Origin: Alteromonas sp. IB21
GTDB lineage: Bacteria; Pseudomonadota; Gammaproteobacteria; Enterobacterales; Alteromonadaceae
Assembly: GCF_016405965.1 (NCBI RefSeq)
Contig: NZ_JAEFCD010000008.1
Span: 1-64,000, forward strand
Reading direction: 5' to 3'
Length of the DNA: 64,000 nucleotides
Shown: piece after piece, positions 57,486 through 64,000 of the stretch
Numbering within the stretch: position 1 is the stretch's first letter
Layout of the letters: every line of letters begins with the position of its first letter
Made by a program: the position numbers and the translations under genes
The notes under the pieces: generated by a model
What the model was told of the DNA's origin: nothing
The model's database searches: none
Seen by the model: the letters and a program-made list of their open reading frames with translations, nothing else

Positions 57486-57826
57486 CAAGTGCAGAACAAC
57501 AAATTGATTACCAACTGATGACAGTTTTATGAATATTCTGTCTGTGCTATGAAATTGTAGTGCCAAAATGGCAGGTAAAGTGAATTAATTGATTGCAACT
57601 TTAGCCTATATACCAGAGCTGATAAGTAAGCCTCTAATTTCATTAAATTTTCGATTACGCACAGCGTTAAATAGTAGCTAAGAGAAGGCTGGTAAGGTTG
57701 GAAAAAACACTGTTCGCTGAATTTAAATCTGATAATTAGAGGTAGCAGGAGCCGCAAACTCAGTTAGTGTTTGTATAACGCACAAAAGTCGTGAAATAAT
57801 TGCACAAGATGTATAAGGCGAAACTA

Positions 57827-58660
57827 ATGACAAAAAACAGCCCTAGCGACGTTTTAGAACAAATTGAAAAACACTACGCCTCTCTCTCTCCTTCAGGCCA
57901 GTCTATTGCGCATTATATTCAGCAAAACCCTATTGCCGTGCTTAGCCAATCCATATCACTTATTGCTGAAAAAACAGGTACATCGAAGGCAACGGTAAGT
58001 CGGTTTTTTCGTCAGTTAGGTTTCGATTCTCACCAGCAGGCAAAAGACGCACTGGTGCAGCTAAGGGAGCAAGGCGTTCCCGTAGTTAGCCCTTCAAGTG
58101 GCGTATTGCAGCACGAAAGCGACAGCAAAAATCTGGCGAGCACGTTTGAAGGCACGTCACCTGCTGCGTTAAACGAGATAGCAGAAATACTTGCCACGGC
58201 TCAACAAGTCACATTAATAGGGTTTCGAAACGCCTATCCTATTGCTCTTCATTTCAGACAACAGCTAAAACAAATTCGTACTTCGGTTCGCGTGTTGCCT
58301 CAGCCTGGTCAAACGTTGAGTGAAGATATTATCGACTTAACTGAAAATGACGTTGTGGTTTTATTTGGGTTTCGCCGTAGGACGCGCCAGTTTAAATATG
58401 TTCTAAATAGTATTAAACATTGCAAAACGGTACTTATTACCGACCCAACGGGGCAAGGCTACCGGCAAGATGTTGATCACCTGCTGATAACCCATATTGG
58501 CGGAGACTCACCCTTTGACAGCTACGCGGCGCCCATGAGCCTTGTGGCCTCGCTGTGTAACTTAACTTACGAAGTATTAGGTAGTGAAGCTGCAAACCGA
58601 GTGGATGCCATTACCGACATTTATATCCAGATGGATGAATTAGAAAATCCTAAACGCTGA
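57827..58660 (+). CDS. RpiR-family regulator
   Basis: A 277-residue RpiR-type transcription factor: N-terminal helix-turn-helix (AVLSQSISLIAEKTGTSKATVSRFFRQLGF) and a C-terminal SIS domain (VTLIGFRNAYPIALHFRQQL ... VVLFGFRRRTRQFKYVLNSIKHCKTVLITD). SIS domains bind phosphosugars or other small ligands. ATG 57827 follows AAGGCG; ATG 57809 is in frame. It is upstream of the amidase/Ntn-hydrolase/aminotransferase genes and could regulate them through the palindrome at 59515-59534. In Klebsiella hpx clusters an RpiR regulator is found near purine-catabolic genes (recalled). Confidence 0.88.
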   Translation: MTKNSPSDVLEQIEKHYASLSPSGQSIAHYIQQNPIAVLSQSISLIAEKTGTSKATVSRFFRQLGFDSHQQAKDALVQLREQGVPVVSPSSGVLQHESDSKNLASTFEGTSPAALNEIAEILATAQQVTLIGFRNAYPIALHFRQQLKQIRTSVRVLPQPGQTLSEDIIDLTENDVVVLFGFRRRTRQFKYVLNSIKHCKTVLITDPTGQGYRQDVDHLLITHIGGDSPFDSYAAPMSLVASLCNLTYEVLGSEAANRVDAITDIYIQMDELENPKR

Positions 58661-58774
58661 CGCTTCCATTCGTACACTTTTTGAGCAATACTATCCGAAC
58701 ACTAAATTCCTTAGCAGGTATTCTTTACTTTTCAAGAAAAAAGGAACTTTCTAGCTAAAAATTAGGTATAAGTG

Positions 58775-58790
58775 AAATTAACGTTAATTT
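58775..58790. promoter_or_regulatory. 16-bp perfect palindrome upstream of the DUF924 gene
   Basis: AAATTAACGTTAATTT at 58775-58790 is a perfect palindrome 30 bases before the DUF924 start. Its centre TTAACGTTAA is shared with the second LiuR-type box, but the flanks differ. Confidence 0.5.
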
Positions 58791-58820
58791 TGCTGCTTTG
58801 GACGTGTTGTTGGAGTAGAT

Positions 58821-59384
58821 ATGGATAAAACACAAGTGATCATGGAAGAAGCTAACGGTGTGTTAGATTTTTGGTTCGGAGAACTTTCGCCCGAACAATG
58901 GTTTAAAGAAGATACTGCGGTTGATAAAACCATTACGTCTCGGTTTTCTACATTGCGTTTAGCAGCGTTAAAGGGCGAGCTTTGGCCTTGGCGTGCAACC
59001 CCCACCGGTCGTCTTGCAGAAATCCTCCTTCTTGACCAGTTTTCCAGAAACATATTTCGCGGCCATGCCGATGCTTACAGCGCTGACACGATTGCCTTGG
59101 TATTGGCCCAAGAAGCGGTAAGCGTTGAAGCCGATAAAGTGCTTACCCCACAGCAGCGTACATTCCTTTACATGCCTTTTATGCATAGTGAATCCCTCGC
59201 TATTCACGATGTGGCGCTAGAATTGTTTTCTCAAGAAGGTCTTGAAGAAGCGTTCCTATTCGAGCAGCAACACCAAAATATAATAGAACGGTTTGGTCGA
59301 TATCCCCACCGAAACGAAGTGTTAGGTCGTACATCAACACCGGAAGAAATCGCCTTTCTAAAGAGCGCGCCTAACGGTTTTTGA
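58821..59384 (+). CDS. DUF924 family protein
   Basis: A 187-residue soluble helical protein. LDFWFGELSPEQWFKEDTAVDKTITSRF at the start and RLAEILLLDQFSRNIFRGHADAYSADTIAL, LTPQQRTFLYMPFMHSESLAIHD and RFGRYPHRNEVLGRTSTPEE are the complete DUF924 pattern. The family is thought to be related to TPR proteins, and its function is unknown. ATG 58821 follows GGAG. It lies within the ureide-like cluster but has no proven link. Confidence 0.88.
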   Translation: MDKTQVIMEEANGVLDFWFGELSPEQWFKEDTAVDKTITSRFSTLRLAALKGELWPWRATPTGRLAEILLLDQFSRNIFRGHADAYSADTIALVLAQEAVSVEADKVLTPQQRTFLYMPFMHSESLAIHDVALELFSQEGLEEAFLFEQQHQNIIERFGRYPHRNEVLGRTSTPEEIAFLKSAPNGF

Positions 59385-59514
59385 GGTTTAATCACCGCCT
59401 CAACAGCACTTTTTTCTTGTTCGCCATCTATCTCGTCTGCTCTTTTTCCTATTTATCGTATTTTATCCCAGGTGCTTGCAGAGCAAAGTAACGAACGTTT
59501 CCCCTTGACTTTTT

Positions 59515-59534
59515 TATGAAACATATGTTTCATA
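59515..59534. promoter_or_regulatory. 20-bp perfect palindrome, candidate RpiR operator
   Basis: TATGAAACATATGTTTCATA at 59515-59534 is a perfect palindrome, 43 bases before the amidase start. A TTGACT at 59505-59510 fits a -35 element, so the palindrome would cover the spacer and -10 region, as expected for a repressor site. TGAAA...TTTCA arms are typical of RpiR-family sites, and an RpiR gene lies 0.9 kb upstream. Confidence 0.75.
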
Positions 59535-59576
59535 GAGTGAAGAATAAAATTCAAAACATGATAATAAGAAAGCGCT

Positions 59577-60836
59577 GTGAGCTCACCCTTTGTAATAAAG
59601 CCCTGCGACAAGCAATATGAGCAGGCAATTAAATCATTAGAAAACTCGTTGTTTAAGAGCAGCGGTAATGCCAAAGACGTTGCCACAGACGACGCATTAC
59701 TTAATGGGCTCGGCTTAGCGGTAAAAGACTTGTTTCATGTAAAAGGGTTGCCCACGGCAGCTGGCAACCCAGACTGGGAAGCCACTCATGCGGTACCAGA
59801 AACTACGAATTGTTGTGTAGCTCGCCTGCTTAATGCTGGCGCCAAGTTCAAAGGTAAAACCATTACCGACGAGCTAGCCTACAGTTTACATGGTCAGAAC
59901 AAGCATTATTCTAAGCTGGTAAACCCCGTTGCACCGGGCCATATTCCTGGCGGTTCTTCGTCAGGCTCAGCTGTGGCGGTTAGCGCTCACCTAGCAGACA
60001 TTGGACTTGGAACAGACACGGGCGGCTCCATTCGCGTTCCATCAAGTTACCAAGGTCTATGGGGGCTTAGAACTACTCATGGGCTCATACCTTGCGACAA
60101 TATGGTCGCGCTTGCACCCTCATTCGACACAATCGGATGGATGACAAGAGATCTTGATACACTGCAACAGGTCGCTGACGTATGCATAGCCGGTGCGTCT
60201 GCAACTGGTGCTTCTATAGATAACGAAAAGCAGACAGCAATTGGTGATGACCCCTGTTTTGGGGTAGCTACTCATTTATTTGAGAACTCGGCACATGAGG
60301 CACTGTGTAAAACATGGTTACGTAAGCTTGCAGAAAACAATCAGCACGTGGCGATATCTGCCGATCAGTTAGATCTTCAATTATTACAAACCGCTGCGAC
60401 TTTTCGCACATTACAAGGTGCTGAAATTTGGCAGCAACACGGCGAATGGATTGAGACAACTCAACCCGATATCGCCGACGATATTATGTTGCGCTTGAGT
60501 TGGTGTAAAACCATAACACCACAGGATGTACAACAAGCCAAAGCGCAGCAACAAGTGTTGATTAACCAGCTAAATATGCTCTTCGAGCATATAGATGTAT
60601 TGGTAATTCCCACAACACCAGGCGTTGCACCTCGATGCGACGCCGATGAAATAACATTGGCAAATGATAGGAACGCGCTTCTTGCGCTTACCGCAATAGC
60701 GGGGCTTGCTGGGTTACCTCAGCTACATATGCCTTTATTCACCCTACATAACGCTCCATGCGGTTTATCGCTTGTGGGCAAAAAAGGCAACGATCTTGCA
60801 CTTCTCGCGTTAGCAAAAAAGCTAACCACTGGCTAA
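59577..60836 (+). CDS. amidase signature enzyme
   Basis: A 419-residue amidase signature hydrolase. The catalytic lysine is in GLAVKDLFHVKG, the Ser-Ser cis pair in IPGGSSSGSAVAV and GTDTGGSIRVPSSYQG, giving the Ser-cisSer-Lys triad. C-terminal PTTPGVAP is typical. The substrate is probably a small amide, such as an allophanate- or ureide-type nitrogen compound given the neighbours, but this is an inference. GTG 59577 has a weak ribosome site. Probably the first gene of the operon with the Ntn-hydrolase downstream. Confidence 0.88.
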   Translation: MSSPFVIKPCDKQYEQAIKSLENSLFKSSGNAKDVATDDALLNGLGLAVKDLFHVKGLPTAAGNPDWEATHAVPETTNCCVARLLNAGAKFKGKTITDELAYSLHGQNKHYSKLVNPVAPGHIPGGSSSGSAVAVSAHLADIGLGTDTGGSIRVPSSYQGLWGLRTTHGLIPCDNMVALAPSFDTIGWMTRDLDTLQQVADVCIAGASATGASIDNEKQTAIGDDPCFGVATHLFENSAHEALCKTWLRKLAENNQHVAISADQLDLQLLQTAATFRTLQGAEIWQQHGEWIETTQPDIADDIMLRLSWCKTITPQDVQQAKAQQQVLINQLNMLFEHIDVLVIPTTPGVAPRCDADEITLANDRNALLALTAIAGLAGLPQLHMPLFTLHNAPCGLSLVGKKGNDLALLALAKKLTTG

Positions 60837-60953
60837 ACGTGTATCGCACACGCTTAATGGGCTTTCTCGCTAATTTAGAAAGCAAAAAGAAGAATGTTAT
60901 GCAGTGTTTATAACAAGTTGACTGCCGTTGCTAAATTTTCAAAGGATATAACA

Positions 60954-62531
60954 ATGAGTGAAAAACCAAACATCGCGTTTACCGCCCCACACTATGCCGC
61001 ATCTCAAGTCGGATTAAATATATTAGAAAAAGGCGGTACAGCAATTGAAGCAATGGTAGCGGCCGCGGCCTCTATAGCCGTTGAATATCCACATATGAAT
61101 GGCATGGGTGGCGATGGTTTTTGGCTTATCAGCGAACCAGGCAAGCCCCCCGTTGGCATTGATGCGTCAGGCGTTGCTGCGAAAGGTGCAACCCCTTCGT
61201 TTTACGAGGGTCTAGATGCAATTCCAAGCAGAGGCGGTAAGTCTGCGCTTACTATGGCCGGTGCAGTAGCCGGCTGGAAAAAAGCCCTTGAGATAAGCCA
61301 CGAATGGCAAAGTGGAATGCCGTTGAGCACATTGTTTGATACCGCTATAAGCCAAGCCAATTGGGGAATAGAAGTCACGCAGAGCTTGGTTGATGCAAGT
61401 AACAAAACGTTCGATGAGTTAAGTCTTGATGAAAATTTTGCGCAGTTTTTGATAAAAGGCAAAGCCCTTAAAAAAGGGAAGATACTTAAGCTCACTAAAC
61501 TTTCTGAAACCTTAGCGCATTTAGCCGAAAAGGGCTTAGATGATTTTTATCACGGTGAACTTGCAGCACAACTTGCTGAAGACTTAGAAGCCGCTGGCTC
61601 CCCTATTCGCCTTGAAGACTTTAAAGATTACGAAGCAAAAATTGTTGAACCTTTATCGGTATCGACCAGCAAGGGTAAGCTGTATAACTTGCCAGCGCCT
61701 ACCCAGGGTGTGGCTTCATTAATTATTTTAGCGCTCTACGACAAAGTTCAGCATCTTGGCAGTACCGATGCCGATATGGTGCATTTACTCATTGAGTGTA
61801 CCAAGCAAGCGTTTATTGCGCGTAACGCAAATGTGACTGACCCATCGCGTACGCCTGTAAGTTTACAAAGCCTATTGAGTGACGATGCGCTAGAGGAAAT
61901 GGCGAAGCGCATTTCTTTAGATAAAGCCTTGCCATGGCCCCATGAAGCAAAACACGGCGATACGATATGGATGGGGTGCTGTGATTCACAAGGGCGGATG
62001 GTAAGCTACATTCAGTCGCTTTATTGGGAGTTTGGATCAGGCGTGGTCAGCCCGCAAACCGGCATTGTATGGAACAACCGCGGCACCTCTTTCTCACTTG
62101 ATCCTTCTAGTAATCAGTACCTAGCGCCGGGGTTAAAACCGTTTCATACATTGAACCCGGCATTCGCTGAGCTCATTGATGGTCGCCGAATGAGTTACGG
62201 CACTATGGGTGGTGAAGGACAGCCGCAAACTCAAGCCGCCTTGTTTGCTCGCCACATCTATCATGGGCAGCCTATCGCCAAGGCGATTTCATTGGGCCGT
62301 TGGCTGCTTGGCAGAACTTGGGGCGATCAAAGTCACAACTTAAAAGCAGAAAGAGACCTTGTTGAATACGTAGGTGAAAGCCTGGTCGCTCGTGGCCATG
62401 ACATGGTGACGGTAGATCCATGCAACGAGCTAATGGGTCACGCGGGCGCGATTATTCGCGACACTGAAGGCACGGTGACCGGCGCCAGCGACCCACGTAG
62501 CGACGGTAAAGCTTATTTAGGACATCGCTAG
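60954..62531 (+). CDS. gamma-glutamyltransferase-family Ntn-hydrolase, oxamate amidohydrolase-like
   Basis: A 525-residue Ntn-hydrolase of the gamma-glutamyltranspeptidase family. MNGMGGDGFWLISEPG at the start and the autocatalytic threonine in KHGDTIWMG (Thr337), followed by SYIQSLYWEFGSGVV and AFAELIDGRRMSYGTMGGEGQPQTQAA, mark the family. No secretion signal is seen, unlike periplasmic Ggt. Context (RpiR regulator, amidase, aminotransferase) and cytoplasmic location resemble HpxW, the oxamate amidohydrolase of Klebsiella purine breakdown (from memory). I chose ATG 60954, preceded by AAAGGA; the frame extends upstream to 60894 without support. Confidence 0.8.
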   Translation: MSEKPNIAFTAPHYAASQVGLNILEKGGTAIEAMVAAAASIAVEYPHMNGMGGDGFWLISEPGKPPVGIDASGVAAKGATPSFYEGLDAIPSRGGKSALTMAGAVAGWKKALEISHEWQSGMPLSTLFDTAISQANWGIEVTQSLVDASNKTFDELSLDENFAQFLIKGKALKKGKILKLTKLSETLAHLAEKGLDDFYHGELAAQLAEDLEAAGSPIRLEDFKDYEAKIVEPLSVSTSKGKLYNLPAPTQGVASLIILALYDKVQHLGSTDADMVHLLIECTKQAFIARNANVTDPSRTPVSLQSLLSDDALEEMAKRISLDKALPWPHEAKHGDTIWMGCCDSQGRMVSYIQSLYWEFGSGVVSPQTGIVWNNRGTSFSLDPSSNQYLAPGLKPFHTLNPAFAELIDGRRMSYGTMGGEGQPQTQAALFARHIYHGQPIAKAISLGRWLLGRTWGDQSHNLKAERDLVEYVGESLVARGHDMVTVDPCNELMGHAGAIIRDTEGTVTGASDPRSDGKAYLGHR

Positions 62532-62601
62532 CACAGCTTACTTTTGTCCATGAGCTTAGGTAAGAAATATCAATTAATCATTTAATCGAGTAATAAATTT
62601 C

Positions 62602-63420
62602 ATGCAGTTTTTAATGGATAACCTTACGGTTATATTGTCTTTAATAGGCACTGGCGTATTTGCAGGTTTGTTAGCGGGTATGCTCGGTGTAGGTGGCGGC
62701 ATAGTTATTGTGCCGGTGCTGTTCTTTTTGTTCCAAGCTTTGGGAGTATCCCCAGAAAGCGCAATGGTTATAGCAACGGCGACTTCGCTGGCAACGATTG
62801 TGCCTACCTCAGTAAGCTCTATTCGCGCTCACCACGCTAAAGGCAACGTAGATTTCGGATTACTTAAGGCATGGGCCGTATTCATACTTATCGGCGTACT
62901 GGCGGGAAGTTATTTAGTAACCGTCGTTAACCCTAGGTTTCTCACTTTACTGTTTGGCGTAATTGCAACGCTTTCCGCTATCAACATGCTTATTGGGAAA
63001 AAAGACGCGTTGTTTAAGGGCCTTCCCGGACGCGTCGGGCAATCAATTATGGGCGGCTGCATTGGCCTGTTCAGCGCTATGGTAGGTATTGGCGGTGGAA
63101 CACTTACTGTTCCTACTCTGACTTTTTGTAACTATCCCGCTCACAAAGCAGTGGGTACAGCCGCGGCAGTAGGCTTAATTATCTCCCTTCCTGCGGCGTT
63201 AACCTTACTTTTTGTGGGTGCAACTCCTGCAGATGCGCCATATGCCACCTTCGGTTACGTAAACTTGTTGGGTTTCGCCTGTATTGTGCCACTAACCGTG
63301 CTGTTTGCGCCGGTAGGCGCAAGCATTGCCAACAAGCTGGATGCGGGGCTACTTAAAAAAATCTTCGCCGTCGTTTTAATCATTACTGGCTTGCGCATGT
63401 TAGCGCAAGTGCTTATCTAG
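62602..63420 (+). CDS. TauE/SafE-family membrane transporter
   Basis: A 272-residue membrane protein with about eight spans of the sulfite exporter TauE/SafE family. The two duplicated halves each carry a GG-rich loop: AGMLGVGGGIVIVPVLFFLF and GLFSAMVGIGGGTLTVPTL. Substrates in the family are organic or inorganic anions, such as sulfite or sulfoacetate; here an organic acid from ureide breakdown is possible but not shown. ATG 62602. Confidence 0.88.
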   Translation: MQFLMDNLTVILSLIGTGVFAGLLAGMLGVGGGIVIVPVLFFLFQALGVSPESAMVIATATSLATIVPTSVSSIRAHHAKGNVDFGLLKAWAVFILIGVLAGSYLVTVVNPRFLTLLFGVIATLSAINMLIGKKDALFKGLPGRVGQSIMGGCIGLFSAMVGIGGGTLTVPTLTFCNYPAHKAVGTAAAVGLIISLPAALTLLFVGATPADAPYATFGYVNLLGFACIVPLTVLFAPVGASIANKLDAGLLKKIFAVVLIITGLRMLAQVLI

Positions 63421-63430
63421 GAGTGCTCTA

Positions 63431-64000
63431 ATGTCTAACGAAATGGCTAAAAGAACATCTTACGGCGCTTTGGCACCACTATCTCCGCCTCCGCGTTTAC
63501 TCATGGGCCCAGGCCCCATCAACTGCTACCCACGCGTTTTAAGCGCTATGTCTACGCAACTCGTGGGGCAATACGACCCGGTAATGACCGGCTACATGAA
63601 TGAAGTCATGCAGCTTTACCGCGATGTTTTTAACACCAAAAATCAGCAAACCTTTTTGGTTGACGGCACGTCGCGCGCTGGCATTGAAGCCGTATTGGTG
63701 TCAGCTATAGAGCCGGGCGATAAAGTTCTCGTGCCTATTTTCGGACGCTTCGGGCATTTGCTTGCTGAAATTGCCGAGCGCGCCGATGCAGAAGTGCACA
63801 CCATAGAAGTGCCGTGGGGCGAAGTATTCACGCCTGAGCAAATTGAAGCCGCGGTAAAAGAAGTGAAACCGAAGCTCTTGGCTATTGTTCAAGGTGATAC
63901 GTCTACGACCATGCTTCAACCTTTGGCCGAAATTGGCGCTATTTGTGAGGCGCATAACGTTTTGTTCTATTGCGATGCCACAGCTTCTATAGGCGGCAAC
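63431..64000 (+). CDS. PLP aminotransferase (class V), ureidoglycine-glyoxylate aminotransferase-like, partial
   Basis: The first 190 codons of a class V aminotransferase run to the window end. ATG 63431 follows GGAG at 63420-63423. RLLMGPGPINCYPRVLSAM is the alanine-glyoxylate aminotransferase motif, and DGTSRAGIEAVL and QGDTSTTMLQP with CDATASIGGN (start of the PLP-lysine region) follow. The resemblance to PucG-type (S)-ureidoglycine-glyoxylate aminotransferases and the neighbouring amidase and oxamate-amidohydrolase-like gene suggest ureide catabolism. The cofactor lysine lies beyond the window, so the call cannot be closed here. Confidence 0.8.
   Translation, partial: MSNEMAKRTSYGALAPLSPPPRLLMGPGPINCYPRVLSAMSTQLVGQYDPVMTGYMNEVMQLYRDVFNTKNQQTFLVDGTSRAGIEAVLVSAIEPGDKVLVPIFGRFGHLLAEIAERADAEVHTIEVPWGEVFTPEQIEAAVKEVKPKLLAIVQGDTSTTMLQPLAEIGAICEAHNVLFYCDATASIGGN

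Noticed and set aside
57527-57757. Minus-strand 76-residue frame upstream of the CPBP gene
   Set aside because: No family resemblance and no clear ribosome site; sequence is AT-rich intergenic.

Overview
The window looks like the chromosome of a marine gammaproteobacterium close to Alteromonas. This rests on gene content and order: thrS-infC-rpmI-rplT-pheS-pheT-ihfA in the classical gammaproteobacterial order, mfd followed by a CsiV-type gene, a complete liu (leucine/isovalerate) operon, and many AT-leaning intergenic regions. No rRNA, tRNA, CRISPR array, prophage or complete insertion sequence was seen. Genus assignment is an inference from memory of gene families; no database was searched.

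Layout. 0.1-4.1 kb: a periplasmic-sensor GGDEF protein and a tryptophan-catabolic pair (kynurenine formamidase-like hydrolase, kynureninase). 4.2-12.8 kb: acetyl-CoA acetyltransferase divergent from liuR-liuA-liuB-liuC-liuD-liuE, with two LiuR-type boxes between them; together these take isovaleryl-CoA to acetyl-CoA and acetoacetate. 12.8-16.6 kb: repeat-rich island with a REP-associated tyrosine transposase (RAYT)-type HUH protein, an MFS transporter and an SRPBCC protein. 16.6-32 kb: glgC, hydrolase, spinster-type MFS, thioesterase, HDOD protein, glycosyltransferase, SufE, DUF2750-like protein, heme oxygenase, exonuclease III, a CbiM-like membrane protein, a FIST sensor with histidine kinase, a phosphoribosyltransferase and a LolC/E-type permease. 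32-43 kb: PilZ protein, mfd, CsiV, cob(I)alamin adenosyltransferase, nagZ, penicillin acylase family protein, ybaK. 42.9-43.9 kb: a probable toxin-antitoxin pair. 44-52 kb: the translation/IHF cluster, with infC using an AUU start. 52-57.4 kb: fructosamine kinase, pteridine-reductase-like SDR, DUF3080 lipoprotein, MscS channel, CPBP protease. 57.8-64 kb: a probable ureide/purine-catabolic cluster (RpiR regulator, DUF924, amidase, oxamate-amidohydrolase-like Ntn hydrolase, TauE exporter, ureidoglycine-glyoxylate-aminotransferase-like protein cut by the window end), with a perfect 20-bp palindrome as likely operator.

The most unusual feature is a dispersed short repeat with core TGGGTGTC (GACACCCA on the other strand). 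I counted 44 copies by eye, where about 2 are expected for an 8-mer on both strands of 64 kb with even base composition. Most lie between 3.4 and 31.8 kb. They sit between genes, in inverted pairs forming hairpins, as a tandem 29-bp duplication directly upstream of the RAYT gene, and inside genes, where they encode in-frame DTH or TPT peptide repeats (heme oxygenase, formamidase, LolC/E permease). The extended consensus is about TGGGTGTCTYNSTAATT. A repeat family possibly mobilised by the neighbouring RAYT is the main candidate for an undescribed system; a second is the toxin-antitoxin pair, whose antitoxin joins a YgiT-like zinc finger to a non-XRE C-terminus.
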